A stretch of 64,000 bases of DNA from Comamonas sp. KCTC 72670 (GTDB taxonomy: Bacteria > Myxococcota > Myxococcia > Myxococcales > Myxococcaceae): contig BNCN01000006.1 in NCBI GenBank assembly GCA_014656495.1, positions 310,001-374,000 on the forward strand, read 5' to 3'. The notes under the pieces were generated by a model. That model ran no database searches and had not been told where the DNA came from. It saw only the letters and a list, made by a program, of their open reading frames with translations. Below are positions 8,000-18,604 of this stretch, piece by piece; the stretch's first letter is position 1, and each line of letters starts with the position of its first letter. A program made the position numbers and the translations under genes.

Positions 8000-8983
8000 A
8001 TGTGCCTTCGACTTGTCACCGCAGGTCTTCTCGCAGCCCTCCTGGGCGCCGTGGGGTGTGCCCACACGCAGTCCTCCGCCGGCGAAGCCTCCCAGCCCGC
8101 GGGCTCACCTTGGGATCGGGAGTGGGTGGTCTGGGCCGAGGAGGACGCGGCCCGCGGCGCCGTGTGGCGGGAGCATCCGCGGATGGAAGGCCGGTTTCAT
8201 GAGCAGTACCCCGATGACATCCAGGTCTTCTTCCAGCATCCGGAGTCGGAAGACCCCATGCACAACGAGGTGATGTGGGTGACCGTCATCGCCCACGACG
8301 CGGCGAGTGACGCCTTCCTGGGCATCCTGCTCAACGCACCTCGACACCTGAAGGACGTGCAGGAGGGAGACAACGTCGTCATCCACCTGCCGGCGGAGTC
8401 GCAGTTGCCGGTCGCCCGTGAGGCGGGGAAGGGCCGGCTGGGGTGGCCCGTCGTGGCGGCGGGCTCGTTCTCCGAGACGCTCATTCGCGGTGTCCGGAGC
8501 TACCGTCAGGGGCGCTTCGGCCACCATCCGCCAGGCATCCAGGCGTGTGTCGACACCTTGGGGCCCGTGCTGGAGCCCGCGCCCCAGTCCGAGCCCGTGA
8601 ACCTGCGCGCCCTGGGGCACTACGTCCTCGCCCGCTGCCTGTCGGAGCAATACGAGACGGTGCGCGCCATCAACCATTTCGAGGAGGTACTGCGTCTCAC
8701 GCCCGATGACGCGTTCGCCCGGATGGGGTTGCTCGCGGAGCTTTCCGTCCTGGCGCATATGCGCCCGGACGCGCTGCCGTCGGGGACCGAGCAGGAGTGG
8801 GAAAGCCGTTATCTCGCGCAGGTGGCGGTGGCGCGGGAGCGGCTCCAGGACAGCCAGACGCTGCGCTTGCTCGACGTCATTTTCAGCCAGACTGAGATTG
8901 AAGCCGGTGAAGAGCTCACGCCCGAGCAGTTGGAGAAGCGGCGCCGCGTGGGAGCTGGCGCGTTTCGCTACAAGGCGCGCTGA
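8000..8983 (+). CDS. DUF2314 domain lipoprotein
   Basis: A 327-residue lipoprotein (lipobox ending in GAVGC, Cys20). Residues about 55-150 match the DUF2314 pattern: a glutamate-rich entry, HNEVMWVTVIAHD, FLGILLNAPRHLKDVQEGD and VVIHLP. The second half is helical and contains a tetratricopeptide-like segment (ALGHYVLARCLSEQYETVRA, then HFEEVLRLTPDDAFARMGLLAE). DUF2314 has no established biochemical role and is often found in proteins related to immunity or surface functions. The gene follows the zinc-ribbon membrane gene by 42 bases and precedes the giant gene by 38, so an envelope operon is likely. Confidence 0.75.
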   Translation: MCLRLVTAGLLAALLGAVGCAHTQSSAGEASQPAGSPWDREWVVWAEEDAARGAVWREHPRMEGRFHEQYPDDIQVFFQHPESEDPMHNEVMWVTVIAHDAASDAFLGILLNAPRHLKDVQEGDNVVIHLPAESQLPVAREAGKGRLGWPVVAAGSFSETLIRGVRSYRQGRFGHHPPGIQACVDTLGPVLEPAPQSEPVNLRALGHYVLARCLSEQYETVRAINHFEEVLRLTPDDAFARMGLLAELSVLAHMRPDALPSGTEQEWESRYLAQVAVARERLQDSQTLRLLDVIFSQTEIEAGEELTPEQLEKRRRVGAGAFRYKAR

Positions 8984-9021
8984 GGAGCGTTCGGGGTGGG
9001 TTGGGGCTATGCTGATGCATC

Positions 9022-12000
9022 ATGATCTGCCAAGCCTGTGCGCGGCTCCGCGACGTGGCCCCGGAGGTAACGTGTCCGGAGTGTGGTGCGTCGCTCGTCC
9101 CCGCCACCGAGGTCCAGCACGAAGCGCTCGTGAAGGAGACGCTCCGGCGACACATCGAAGGCTGGCGGGCCAGCGCGCTCATTGACGTCGCCACGGCGAC
9201 CCGGCTCACCCTGTCCCTCGCTCCGGACTCGAATGACGGTGGCGAAGCCCTGGTGACGGGGGCCGTCGAGCAGTCGTCGCTGCCGGAGTCTCCCGACGGG
9301 GTGGTCGTCTCCACCGTGGATGCGGCCACTCGCGCCGAGGCCTGGGCTGATGGGCTCGCGACCTCCCTGCGCACGGGGGGCGACTGGCGGCTGTGGGGGT
9401 GGGGTGCCGCGCTCGCCCGCTCGTTGGACGACGCCGCGAAGGCGGAGCGGGCGCAGAAGGCGCGCGGGCGTCGCGCGTCTCGAGGGGATGCGGAGGGCGG
9501 CGAGGATGACCTCGGCGCCGCGTTGGACTCCGGCGAGGCGCTCTTCACCCGGGATGGGTCGGGCCCCCTCAGCGGAGGGCTCGAGGCCGTCGTGGCGCTC
9601 GACGCGGGGCCGGAGAGCTCGCCCCGGTTCCAGGAGTTCATCTGGTGGTTTCTCGGCGCGGTGTTGGTGCTGGGGGGCTCGCTCATGGGCGTGCGCGAGG
9701 CCTGGAACGCGCTGGGCGGCGTCCCCCGTCAGTTGCTCGTCACGAGCGCGCTGTGGGGCTACCACGCGGGGTTCATCGGGCTCGGCGTGTTCTTGTCCAA
9801 GCGCTCGATGCCGGTGGGCCGCGTCCTTTCGGGCATCGGCCTGGCGTTGCTGCCCGTGACCTTCGTCGCGCTGTCGTCGCTGTTCGAGCTGTCCTCGGGG
9901 CTCGGTGTCGCCGTGGCGCTCGGTGTCGCCGCGGTGGGCCTGGTGCCGCTGAGGTCGGCGGGGAGGCTGCTGCATGGCACCTCGGTCACGGCCTTGGCGC
10001 TGGCGCTCCTGCCGTCCCTGTTCGCCGGGCTCCCGTTGATGACGCTCGACGACGCGCCGTGGGGGCGCGCGCTCTGCGCCGGCGTGGGCGTGGTGGCGCT
10101 GGCGGCGACGGCCTGGCGTGCTCGCAGGCAAACGTCGGGGAGCACGGCGCTCGTCAGCGCGAGCGCCGCGCTCTATGGCGCGCTGTGGCTCGCAGTCTTC
10201 TGTGTGGCGAGTGGACCGTCGGGCTTCGACGCGCTGGAGCCGGGCAGCCCGCTGTTCGCGGGCCTCACGTTGTGGGCCCAGGCCCTGGCGCTGGTCATCG
10301 CCGCGGCGGCGACCTCGGACGCCGTGCGCGCGGCCCATCCCCGCGCGAGCCCGGTGCTGGAGACGGTGGCCTACGCGGTCCTGGCCAGCGGGGCGCTCGC
10401 GGGTGCCCACAGCGCGTTCTCCCTCGAGCCGGGAGGTGACTTCCAGGTCGACCTCGCCTCGGTGCTCGCGCCCTGCGTGGCGGCGGGGGGCTTTTTCTTG
10501 ATGGAGCCGCGTCGCCGGGCCTTGGTCCACCTCGTGGCGTTGACGGCGCTCCTCGGTGGCACCCTGGCCGCGCGCACGCAAGCCGCCGCGGACCCGGGGT
10601 GGTGGGTGCTTGGTGGCACGGTGGCCGCTTCGGGGTTGCTGCTCCTGGCGAGGTGGAGTGCCTCGCCCGGGCTGCGCATCCGGCTGCTCGCCTGGGGCAT
10701 CGTCGCGTCGCTGGTGGCGATGCCCCTGGTGACCCGGGTGGGCGAGGGGGGCACTCCGTGGGCCCGGGGGCTCACGGGGCTGGTCATCGCGGGGGCCGCG
10801 CACCTCGCGGGCGGCTGGCGCTGGCGAGGGCTTCACTACCTGGGCGGGGCGGGCCTGCTCTTCGGCGTGCTCGCCTTCGCCACGGGGACACCTGGGTGGG
10901 AAGGCCCCTGGGCGCCTCTGGCTGTCTTCGCGTTGCTGAGCGGGCTCTACGGGGCCGTGGGGCTCGCGCAGGCGGCCTGGGCCCAGCCCGCCGCGGGGCG
11001 GGACGCGCTGCTGCCCCTGGATGACCTCTCGCTGTGTCTGGCGGCGGCGGGGGTCCTCCTGGCACTCGGTGGCACCCCCGTGGCCCCGGCCTTCCTCGTG
11101 TCGGCCTCGGGGCTCCCTGGCGGCGTGCTCGCCGCGCTCCCCACGGCCCTGGTCACCACGTGGCTGCTCCTGCGTGTCCGGAGGGATGGGAGCCGGCTCG
11201 TCGCCTTCCTGGCGGCCTCGGGGTTCGCGCTCGCGGTGTCCCAGGTGCTGGGCACGGTGGGGGATTTCACCTCCCCGCGCGCGGCCCGGGTCGCGGCGTC
11301 CCTGGCGTTGGGCTTCGCTGTCTTCTCGGCGCTGCGTGGCCGGGCTTCCGCGCCGGTGGACGCCCCGGCCTCCGCGCCCCGGCGTGAGCGCCGGAGGCTG
11401 TTCGACCTCTTCCGGCTTCCGTGGGGCGCCCAGGGGCTGCCGCTCTTCACGGACGGCTTCGCGGCCGCGGCGTTGGTGCTGTTCCTCATCGCCACCTTCA
11501 CGCTCACGGGCTGGCTGTTCCGGCCCGATGATGCCGAGCGCGCCACGGGGCTGCTCGCGTGTGGGGTGTTGCTGCTGACCGTGCTCGTGGCCTTCGTCTC
11601 ACGCGGTTTCGAGGCCTTGCGGTTGCGAGGCTCGGTGGTGACGCTCGCCGCGCTGGGCGGGCTCATCGCGCTCACGGCCCTGGTGAACCGTGCGGGCCGC
11701 CCGGCGCCCCCGGATGTCGTCGCCTTGCGGCTCCCGATCATCGGCGTCGCGCTGTGGGGGCTCGCGCTGGCGACTCGGCGCTTCGGGCCCTGGGTCGCCC
11801 AGCGGTTGGAGCGGCCCCGTCACGGCAAGGTCTACCACTGGGTTCCTCACATCGGCGTGGCACTCCTGGCCTGCGTGTTGCTGAAGGGCGCGGTGTGGGC
11901 CGGTCTGCCCACGCCGTCCCGGGCCTTGGCCATCATTCCGCCGCTGATGTTGCTGGGCCCCGCGGTGCTGCTGGGGCTGCTCGCGGTGTCCGCCCGTTCG

Positions 12001-14034
12001 GTGCGCCTCGCGAGCGTGGGGCTCTGGCTCGGGCATGCCGGCGCGGCGCTCTGGGCCGCGCGGCAGTCGCTGCTCGGGCCACGGCTCGCGTCCCTACGGC
12101 CCCTGGAGGGCGAATGGGTGCGCGCTGGCGCGGAGGCCGTTCACTGGCTCCATGACGGCGCATGGCTCGCGCCAGGAGACTCCGTGTTCCTGCTGTGGCA
12201 GCGGGCCTTCGCGGGCATCGCCGCCGCCGGGCTCGTCTATGCCGCCGCGTCGCTTCGCGGGTTGCCCGAACGGTTCCAGCAGCGCTTGCGGCACCACGCG
12301 GGCATCAGCGTGGGCCTGGTGTTCCTCGCGGCGCTCTTCCAGCCGGGGCTCACCGCGGCGGGCCTGGTGCTCGCGACGGGGCTGGTGCTGTTCCTGGGCG
12401 GTGTGAGGGCGCAGGGGCGCCTCGTCCTGGGAGCGAGCCTCCTCTTGCTGGTCCACGCCCTGGCGCACAGGGTGGACCTCTTCGAGATGTGGCCCGGGCC
12501 GGTGCTCGCGCTGGTGGGGCTGGCCGTGGTGGGCCTGGGGCCGTGGCTCCGCCGTCGCCAGGGGCTTTCGGAGAGCGCGGCCCGCGTGCGCATCCAGCAA
12601 GCGACGGCGGTCTACGCACTGGCCGCGGTTGTCTACGCACTGGCGACGAACGGCACGCCGTCGTCGACGCTCGCCGCGCTCAACCTCCTGGCGGAGGCGG
12701 GCATGAGCTTGGGGGGCGCGTGGATGGTCTCCCCGGCGCTGCCGGTGACGATGGCGCTCCTCGCCTCAACCCTCTTCGTCGCGGCGTTTCAGTGGAAGGG
12801 CGCGCTCGCTTCGCTCGTCGCGACGCTGGGCGCGGGGTTGACGGGCGCCACGTTCGTCGCGGCGCTCATGAGCGTCCTGTCGATTCAGGCGATCCTGACC
12901 GGCCCCTGGCTGCGCTATGGCCGGCTCTTCAGCGCTCACGGCGCGGCCCTGGCCTTGGCGGCGGCGGCGGCGGTGGTGGCATTGCATCTCGCTCAGGCGT
13001 GGGCACGCAGGACTCGGCCAGACATCGCGGGTGGCGTGTCCTGGGGACGGGATGCCTGGCTGGTGTCGGGCGGGGTGATGCTCGCGGTGCTGGCGACGGG
13101 AGGCTCCGCCTCGGAAGAGGCCCTTCCACTGGCCATTGCGTCCCTGGGCACCTTGGTGCTGGTGGCACTGCACTGCGCCTGGAGCGAGCACACGGGACGG
13201 CATGTCTACTTCGTGCAGACCGCGGTGGTGGGCAGCTACGTGCTGGTGCGCAACCTGTATGCCCCGGGCTTGCGCGCGGAGCACGACGCCTTCTTCGCCC
13301 TGGCGCTGGGCTTCATCCTGGTGGGCGTGACGGTGCTGGCGAGAAGGGCGGGCGTTCAGCCGGTGGAGGCCGCCACGCGGCGCTTCGCGGCGCTGCTGCC
13401 CATGGGGATGGCGCTGGTGCTGCCGAACGAGGCGACGCGAGAAGCGGCGCTGCTCGCGGGCGGCTCGGGGCTTTTGTATGCGACGCTGGGGGCGGTGGAG
13501 CGCAGCCGGTTGTTTGGCGCGTTCGCGGCGGCGGCGTGCAACTTCGCGCTGCTCATCGCCGCGCTGGCGTTCGGGCTGGAGGGGCTCGAAATCTACCTGG
13601 CGCCGGTGGGCCTCCTGTTGCTGATGCTGGGGCAGCTCTTCTCGCAGAGCCTGCCGCAGGCCGCGCGCAACACGGTGCGGATCCTCGGCGGCTTGCTGTT
13701 GTATGTGCCGGCGGCGGCGAAGATGGCGGTCCAGGTGGGCCAGTCTCCCGACGGCGTGTATGCGCTCGTCTTCGGAGGCGTGTGCCTGTTGGGGGTGGTG
13801 GCGGGCATGGTGTTCCAGATTCGCGCCTACCTCGCGCTGGGCACCTTGTTCCTCACCTTGAACGTCGCGGCCACGCTGCTCGACGCGGGCTTGAAGGACC
13901 ACCGCATCGGCTTCCTGGTGATGACGCTCGCCGGACTCACCCTCATTGGGGGGCGAGTCCTCACGACGCTGAAGCGCCAGGAGTGGGAGGTGCTCGTCCG
14001 GCGCGTTCGGGTCCAGCTCCGCGGTTGGGATTGA
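9022..14034 (+). CDS. Giant (1670-residue) multi-spanning membrane protein with N-terminal zinc ribbon
   Basis: The N-terminus is a zinc ribbon (Cys3-x2-Cys6 and Cys18-x2-Cys21, CQAC and CPEC). A soluble acidic region of about 180 residues follows. From about residue 205 to the end the chain is an almost unbroken series of hydrophobic helices, some three dozen by eye, separated by short Arg-rich loops and by a basic linker near residues 775-800. The closest design I know is the large SCO7613-type actinobacterial membrane protein with a zinc ribbon, but I cannot claim homology. No transporter signature, ATPase or protease motif is visible. It is the last gene of the 5889-14034 group and ends 13 bases before a convergent lipoprotein gene. 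Confidence 0.8.
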   Translation: MICQACARLRDVAPEVTCPECGASLVPATEVQHEALVKETLRRHIEGWRASALIDVATATRLTLSLAPDSNDGGEALVTGAVEQSSLPESPDGVVVSTVDAATRAEAWADGLATSLRTGGDWRLWGWGAALARSLDDAAKAERAQKARGRRASRGDAEGGEDDLGAALDSGEALFTRDGSGPLSGGLEAVVALDAGPESSPRFQEFIWWFLGAVLVLGGSLMGVREAWNALGGVPRQLLVTSALWGYHAGFIGLGVFLSKRSMPVGRVLSGIGLALLPVTFVALSSLFELSSGLGVAVALGVAAVGLVPLRSAGRLLHGTSVTALALALLPSLFAGLPLMTLDDAPWGRALCAGVGVVALAATAWRARRQTSGSTALVSASAALYGALWLAVFCVASGPSGFDALEPGSPLFAGLTLWAQALALVIAAAATSDAVRAAHPRASPVLETVAYAVLASGALAGAHSAFSLEPGGDFQVDLASVLAPCVAAGGFFLMEPRRRALVHLVALTALLGGTLAARTQAAADPGWWVLGGTVAASGLLLLARWSASPGLRIRLLAWGIVASLVAMPLVTRVGEGGTPWARGLTGLVIAGAAHLAGGWRWRGLHYLGGAGLLFGVLAFATGTPGWEGPWAPLAVFALLSGLYGAVGLAQAAWAQPAAGRDALLPLDDLSLCLAAAGVLLALGGTPVAPAFLVSASGLPGGVLAALPTALVTTWLLLRVRRDGSRLVAFLAASGFALAVSQVLGTVGDFTSPRAARVAASLALGFAVFSALRGRASAPVDAPASAPRRERRRLFDLFRLPWGAQGLPLFTDGFAAAALVLFLIATFTLTGWLFRPDDAERATGLLACGVLLLTVLVAFVSRGFEALRLRGSVVTLAALGGLIALTALVNRAGRPAPPDVVALRLPIIGVALWGLALATRRFGPWVAQRLERPRHGKVYHWVPHIGVALLACVLLKGAVWAGLPTPSRALAIIPPLMLLGPAVLLGLLAVSARSVRLASVGLWLGHAGAALWAARQSLLGPRLASLRPLEGEWVRAGAEAVHWLHDGAWLAPGDSVFLLWQRAFAGIAAAGLVYAAASLRGLPERFQQRLRHHAGISVGLVFLAALFQPGLTAAGLVLATGLVLFLGGVRAQGRLVLGASLLLLVHALAHRVDLFEMWPGPVLALVGLAVVGLGPWLRRRQGLSESAARVRIQQATAVYALAAVVYALATNGTPSSTLAALNLLAEAGMSLGGAWMVSPALPVTMALLASTLFVAAFQWKGALASLVATLGAGLTGATFVAALMSVLSIQAILTGPWLRYGRLFSAHGAALALAAAAAVVALHLAQAWARRTRPDIAGGVSWGRDAWLVSGGVMLAVLATGGSASEEALPLAIASLGTLVLVALHCAWSEHTGRHVYFVQTAVVGSYVLVRNLYAPGLRAEHDAFFALALGFILVGVTVLARRAGVQPVEAATRRFAALLPMGMALVLPNEATREAALLAGGSGLLYATLGAVERSRLFGAFAAAACNFALLIAALAFGLEGLEIYLAPVGLLLLMLGQLFSQSLPQAARNTVRILGGLLLYVPAAAKMAVQVGQSPDGVYALVFGGVCLLGVVAGMVFQIRAYLALGTLFLTLNVAATLLDAGLKDHRIGFLVMTLAGLTLIGGRVLTTLKRQEWEVLVRRVRVQLRGWD

Positions 14035-14047
14035 GCCTCCGGCGTCG

Positions 14048-14371
14048 TCAACCCATGCAGAGGGTGATGGACTCCATGACATCCGTGCGCCTGCTCGCCT
14101 CGACTTCCCGGCAGGTCTCCCCGGTGCCGCAGTCGGTGTCGCGTTCGCAGCGGCGGTGACACTTGCGGTCGCCTTTCTCGGGCTGACAGTAGAGCTCTTC
14201 GCCGGGGGCGGGCGGGCCACAGAGCTGACTGATGTTGCAGGCTTCTTCCGCGAGCGCGCAGGCGTCGGTGAAGGAGCAGGCCGCGAGCGAGGACTTCGGA
14301 ACCTGGGGTGCGTCGTCTCCGCAGCCGGTGGCCACCAGGAGGCAAAGCAGGCTCATGGGCATGATTCGCAT
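14048..14371 (-). CDS. Small cysteine-rich lipoprotein
   Basis: This 107-residue protein has a lipobox ending in VATGC (Cys17). The mature part has many cysteines spaced like small disulfide-rich repeats (CSFTDAC, EEACNISQLCG, LYCQPE, KCHRRCERDTDCGTGETC). The CxxDxDCxxGxxC pattern is typical of myxobacterial surface proteins with Dickkopf- or EGF-like knots. GGGAGAGG lies just upstream of the ATG at 14371. It is convergent with the giant membrane protein. Its function is unknown; attachment to the outer membrane is inferred from the lipobox. Confidence 0.6.
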   Translation of the reverse strand: MRIMPMSLLCLLVATGCGDDAPQVPKSSLAACSFTDACALAEEACNISQLCGPPAPGEELYCQPEKGDRKCHRRCERDTDCGTGETCREVEASRRTDVMESITLCMG

Positions 14372-14912
14372 GGGATTCCTCTCCCGTCCAGGCTTGCACA
14401 GACATGGACAGACAGTCCAGGTGGGCGGTGCCGCGAGGCGAGCACCTCCCAGCTGACGTCAGTCCGCATACAGGTAGGTGAACATGACGCCCTTGTCACC
14501 CGTCGCGAGCACATGCGTCGCGCCCGGGGCGATGACGCCGGGGCGTGACGGGACACCGTTCACCGCGTCCTGCGCGGTGGGTGTGCTCGACGCACGAAGC
14601 GCTTGAACCGGACGGACATTGAACCCTGTCCTGGTTCCCACTTCACGCCTCTTCACTCCCAAGAATCGAGAGCGCCGGGCGTGCTGGGGCGACGGTCTCA
14701 GCCTTGATGGCCAGGGTGGGTGTCGCCTGTCGTTCGTCACGGCGATATCCGGCGAGACAGCTGTCCAATGGCATACGCGCCCTGGCGCCCGGATGCGTGT
14801 CTTTAAATCCAGGATTAACCGGCGTGCGTTATGAATTCGTGGCGGCGCTTCGTCGTGAATGTCTCCCTGCCAGGCCGCCATCCCCCAAATCGCAGTGGAA
14901 TGGAGCAACACA
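14372..14912. other. Intergenic region with a possible gene remnant
   Basis: About 540 bases without a confident gene. On the minus strand, 14459-14590 reads as the end of a secreted-type protein (GVIAPGATHVLATGD, ending FTYLYAD before a stop), but no start or upstream coding signal supports it. AT-richer sequence near 14800-14840 probably holds the promoter of the EGF-like gene. No hairpin terminators or repeats stand out. Confidence 0.35.
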
Positions 14913-15995
14913 ATGAATGGCAATCGGATGGCCCCCATGTGGCGATGCCTGAGCGCGACGCTGGCGTTCGGAATGTTGGGAGCGTGTGGTCCTGAGTTGG
15001 AGCAGGAGCAGGAGCACGCGCCGTGGGTGGCGGATGAGACGCTGGCTGAGGGCGAGACGTCTTCGGAGACCGTGACCGCGATGCAGTCGAGCACCCGCTA
15101 CGCCAACGCCGTGGTCCAGAGCGGTGTCATCGCCGTCATCAATCCCAACGCCGCCGTCGGGCCGCCGGATGGCAACGTCGCCACCTTCCTGGGGCTTCTG
15201 GGCGGCTCGTTGCTGCTGGACATGGGGCGGGGGGAGGAGGGCACGGGGCCGCTGCGCGTCTACTACCGCGGGCTTTCGCTGGCGGTGGTTGCCCAGGTGG
15301 AGTTCCTGCGCGCGGACATGAGCATCATCAGCACCGCGCAGGCGAACCTGCTGGACCTGGGCCTGGGGACGCACTCCACGCTGGTGCCCTTCAGCAGCGC
15401 CACGCCGTACCGCTACGTGAGGTTGGGCGGCGGCCTGGCCTCGCTGTTCGGTCTGGACGCCGTCGAGGACACGGGAGGGGGCGTGGGCTCCATCTGTGGC
15501 GATGGCCGGGTGGGCAACGGGGAGCAGTGTGACGACGGCAACCGGATGTCCGGGGACGGCTGTAGCAGCGCCTGCCAGTTGGAGCCGGGGTTCAACTGTC
15601 AGGGCACGCAGCCGAGCGTCTGCAATGACGTCAATGAATGCACGAACGGCACCGCCCAGTGCTCGGTGAACGCCATCTGCGTGAACACGCCGGGGAGCTA
15701 CACCTGCGTGTGCCGGCCCGGTTACTCGGGCAATGGCTGGATGTGCACTGACATCGACGAGTGCGCGAACGGCACCAACACGTGCCAGCCGCACCAGCAG
15801 TGCGTGAATACGCCGGGGGGATTCGAGTGCGTGGGGAGCGTGTGTTCGCCACCCCGGGTCCAGTGCGGCTCGCAGTGCGCGGACGTGATGTCCGACCGGT
15901 TCAACTGCGGCGCCTGTGGCGTGGTCTGCCCCGTGAGCAAGATGTGCTCGATGGGGACCTGCGTGCCCGGCGTTGGCGCGGGTCAGACGTTCTAG
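14913..15995 (+). CDS. Lipoprotein with DUF4215 and two calcium-binding EGF-like domains
   Basis: The 360-residue protein starts at the ATG at 14913 with a signal peptide and lipobox (MLGAC, Cys25). After an acidic linker, an N-terminal beta-rich domain covers roughly residues 55-195. A DUF4215 repeat follows ([16 protein letters not shown], then [14 protein letters not shown]), then two EGF-like domains of the calcium-binding type (DVNECTNG and DIDECANG, with [12 protein letters not shown] and [10 protein letters not shown]). The last segment, [19 protein letters not shown], is the Cys motif common in myxobacterial surface proteins. It is probably displayed on the outer membrane for adhesion or protein binding. 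Longer in-frame starts upstream lack a ribosome binding site. Confidence 0.8.
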   Translation: MNGNRMAPMWRCLSATLAFGMLGACGPELEQEQEHAPWVADETLAEGETSSETVTAMQSSTRYANAVVQSGVIAVINPNAAVGPPDGNVATFLGLLGGSLLLDMGRGEEGTGPLRVYYRGLSLAVVAQVEFLRADMSIISTAQANLLDLGLGTHSTLVPFSSATPYRYVRLGGGLASLFGLDAVEDTGGGVGSICGDGRVGNGEQCDDGNRMSGDGCSSACQLEPGFNCQGTQPSVCNDVNECTNGTAQCSVNAICVNTPGSYTCVCRPGYSGNGWMCTDIDECANGTNTCQPHQQCVNTPGGFECVGSVCSPPRVQCGSQCADVMSDRFNCGACGVVCPVSKMCSMGTCVPGVGAGQTF

Positions 15996-16046
15996 CTTCA
16001 CGCCCCCTCGGCCATGGGCTGACGGGGTGCGGAAGGACCAACGGGC

Positions 16047-16077
16047 GGGCGCGGGTGCCAGAAGGCCACCCGCGCCC
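16047..16077. terminator. Hairpin between convergent genes
   Basis: An 11-bp perfect stem (GGGCGCGGGTG at 16047-16057 with its complement at 16067-16077, loop of 9) sits between the converging EGF-like and protease genes. Neither side has a strong T-run, so termination by this hairpin is only probable. Confidence 0.35.
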
Positions 16078-16093
16078 TGACTTCAAGACCGGA

Positions 16094-17794
<1,701 letters not shown>

Positions 17795-18292
17795 AGGCGA
17801 CCACTCCTGAGGATGCAGTGCCAGCCGGGACAGGCGGGCGAGCCGGGTTAGGGCTCCCTGGACAGTATTTCGAGTAAGCCGCCCTAAACAAGAACAGCGA
17901 GACATAAATACTCCGCTGCCCCTGTTGAATTTTGTCCTCCATGGGGTGCCCCTGGGGCTCCGTGGCGATTTGCGTCGGCGCTCGAACCCGGCAGGTGGGG
18001 TCCCTGCTGACGCCGTGGCTCTCAGTCTCCGAGAGCGCAGGAACCGTTCGAGGTCGAGGTGGGAGGGCTGCTTCCTCGACGCGGAGCGGAACGCAGGTCC
18101 GCTTCGTGAATGGCTTCATCTTTCTGATGAGCAATGCCGGGAGTGACGGCACCGTGTTCGCTGTGGGCCAGGTTCAAAGAGGCGCGACCGCCGCGCGAGG
18201 CGCGCCGGGTCGAAAATGCCCTCGCGGCGCAAAATGCAACGCATCGGCCGAATATCGCGAGGGCGGGGGCCTTGTGTGGAGCGTGTGCGTGA
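17795..18292. other. Intergenic region, no gene recognised
   Basis: About 500 bases upstream of the protease. Reading frames here are short or have random codon use. The protease promoter should be in the first 150 bases, where AT-rich sequence occurs (about 17880-17935). Confidence 0.35.
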
Positions 18293-18604
18293 GCCAGGTG
18301 GACAACTCGACCGGGTGGCGCGTCGTTCGATCCGTGCTGGCGCGGAGCGGACCGCATCGGTGAGAGGCTGCCCACCTCGCTGGAGCGCTTTGTTGCGATC
18401 ACCCTCGAGTTCAAACCGGAAGCGCACCTGCGGCAGACGCTCGACTCGTTGGAGGTGATACGCCACCACGTGAGCGCGAGAAGAACCTCGTCGTTGCTCC
18501 TTTCGGACCCCGAAGATTGCCCTATCGCAATCCGTGGAGGGACGAGCTCCGGTGCGGAGTACGCTGAGGATGACCCGATGAGGATGAAGAGGGCTCATTC
18601 ATGA
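18293..18604 (+). pseudogene. Possible 3' remnant of a gene coupled to the next ORF
   Basis: From a stop at 18290 this frame stays open to a TGA at 18602-18604 that overlaps the ATG of the next gene (ATGA). The stretch around 18359-18520 reads like genuine protein (RLPTSLERFVAITLEFKPEA, then LRQTLDSLEVIRHHVSARR). No convincing start codon or ribosome binding site is seen and the upstream continuation lies in no single frame. The four-base overlap suggests it was once the upstream partner of the 242-residue protein. Not recognised; could be chance. Confidence 0.3.

Noticed and set aside
12162-14159. Long plus-strand ORFs inside the giant membrane gene
   Set aside because: They are alternate frames, Gly/Arg-rich, without hydrophobic organisation; the 1670-residue frame has consistent helices throughout.
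17932-18363. A 143-codon plus-strand ORF upstream of the unknown protein
   Set aside because: Codon use is random, it has no ribosome binding site, and its frame differs from the more protein-like stretch that overlaps the next gene.
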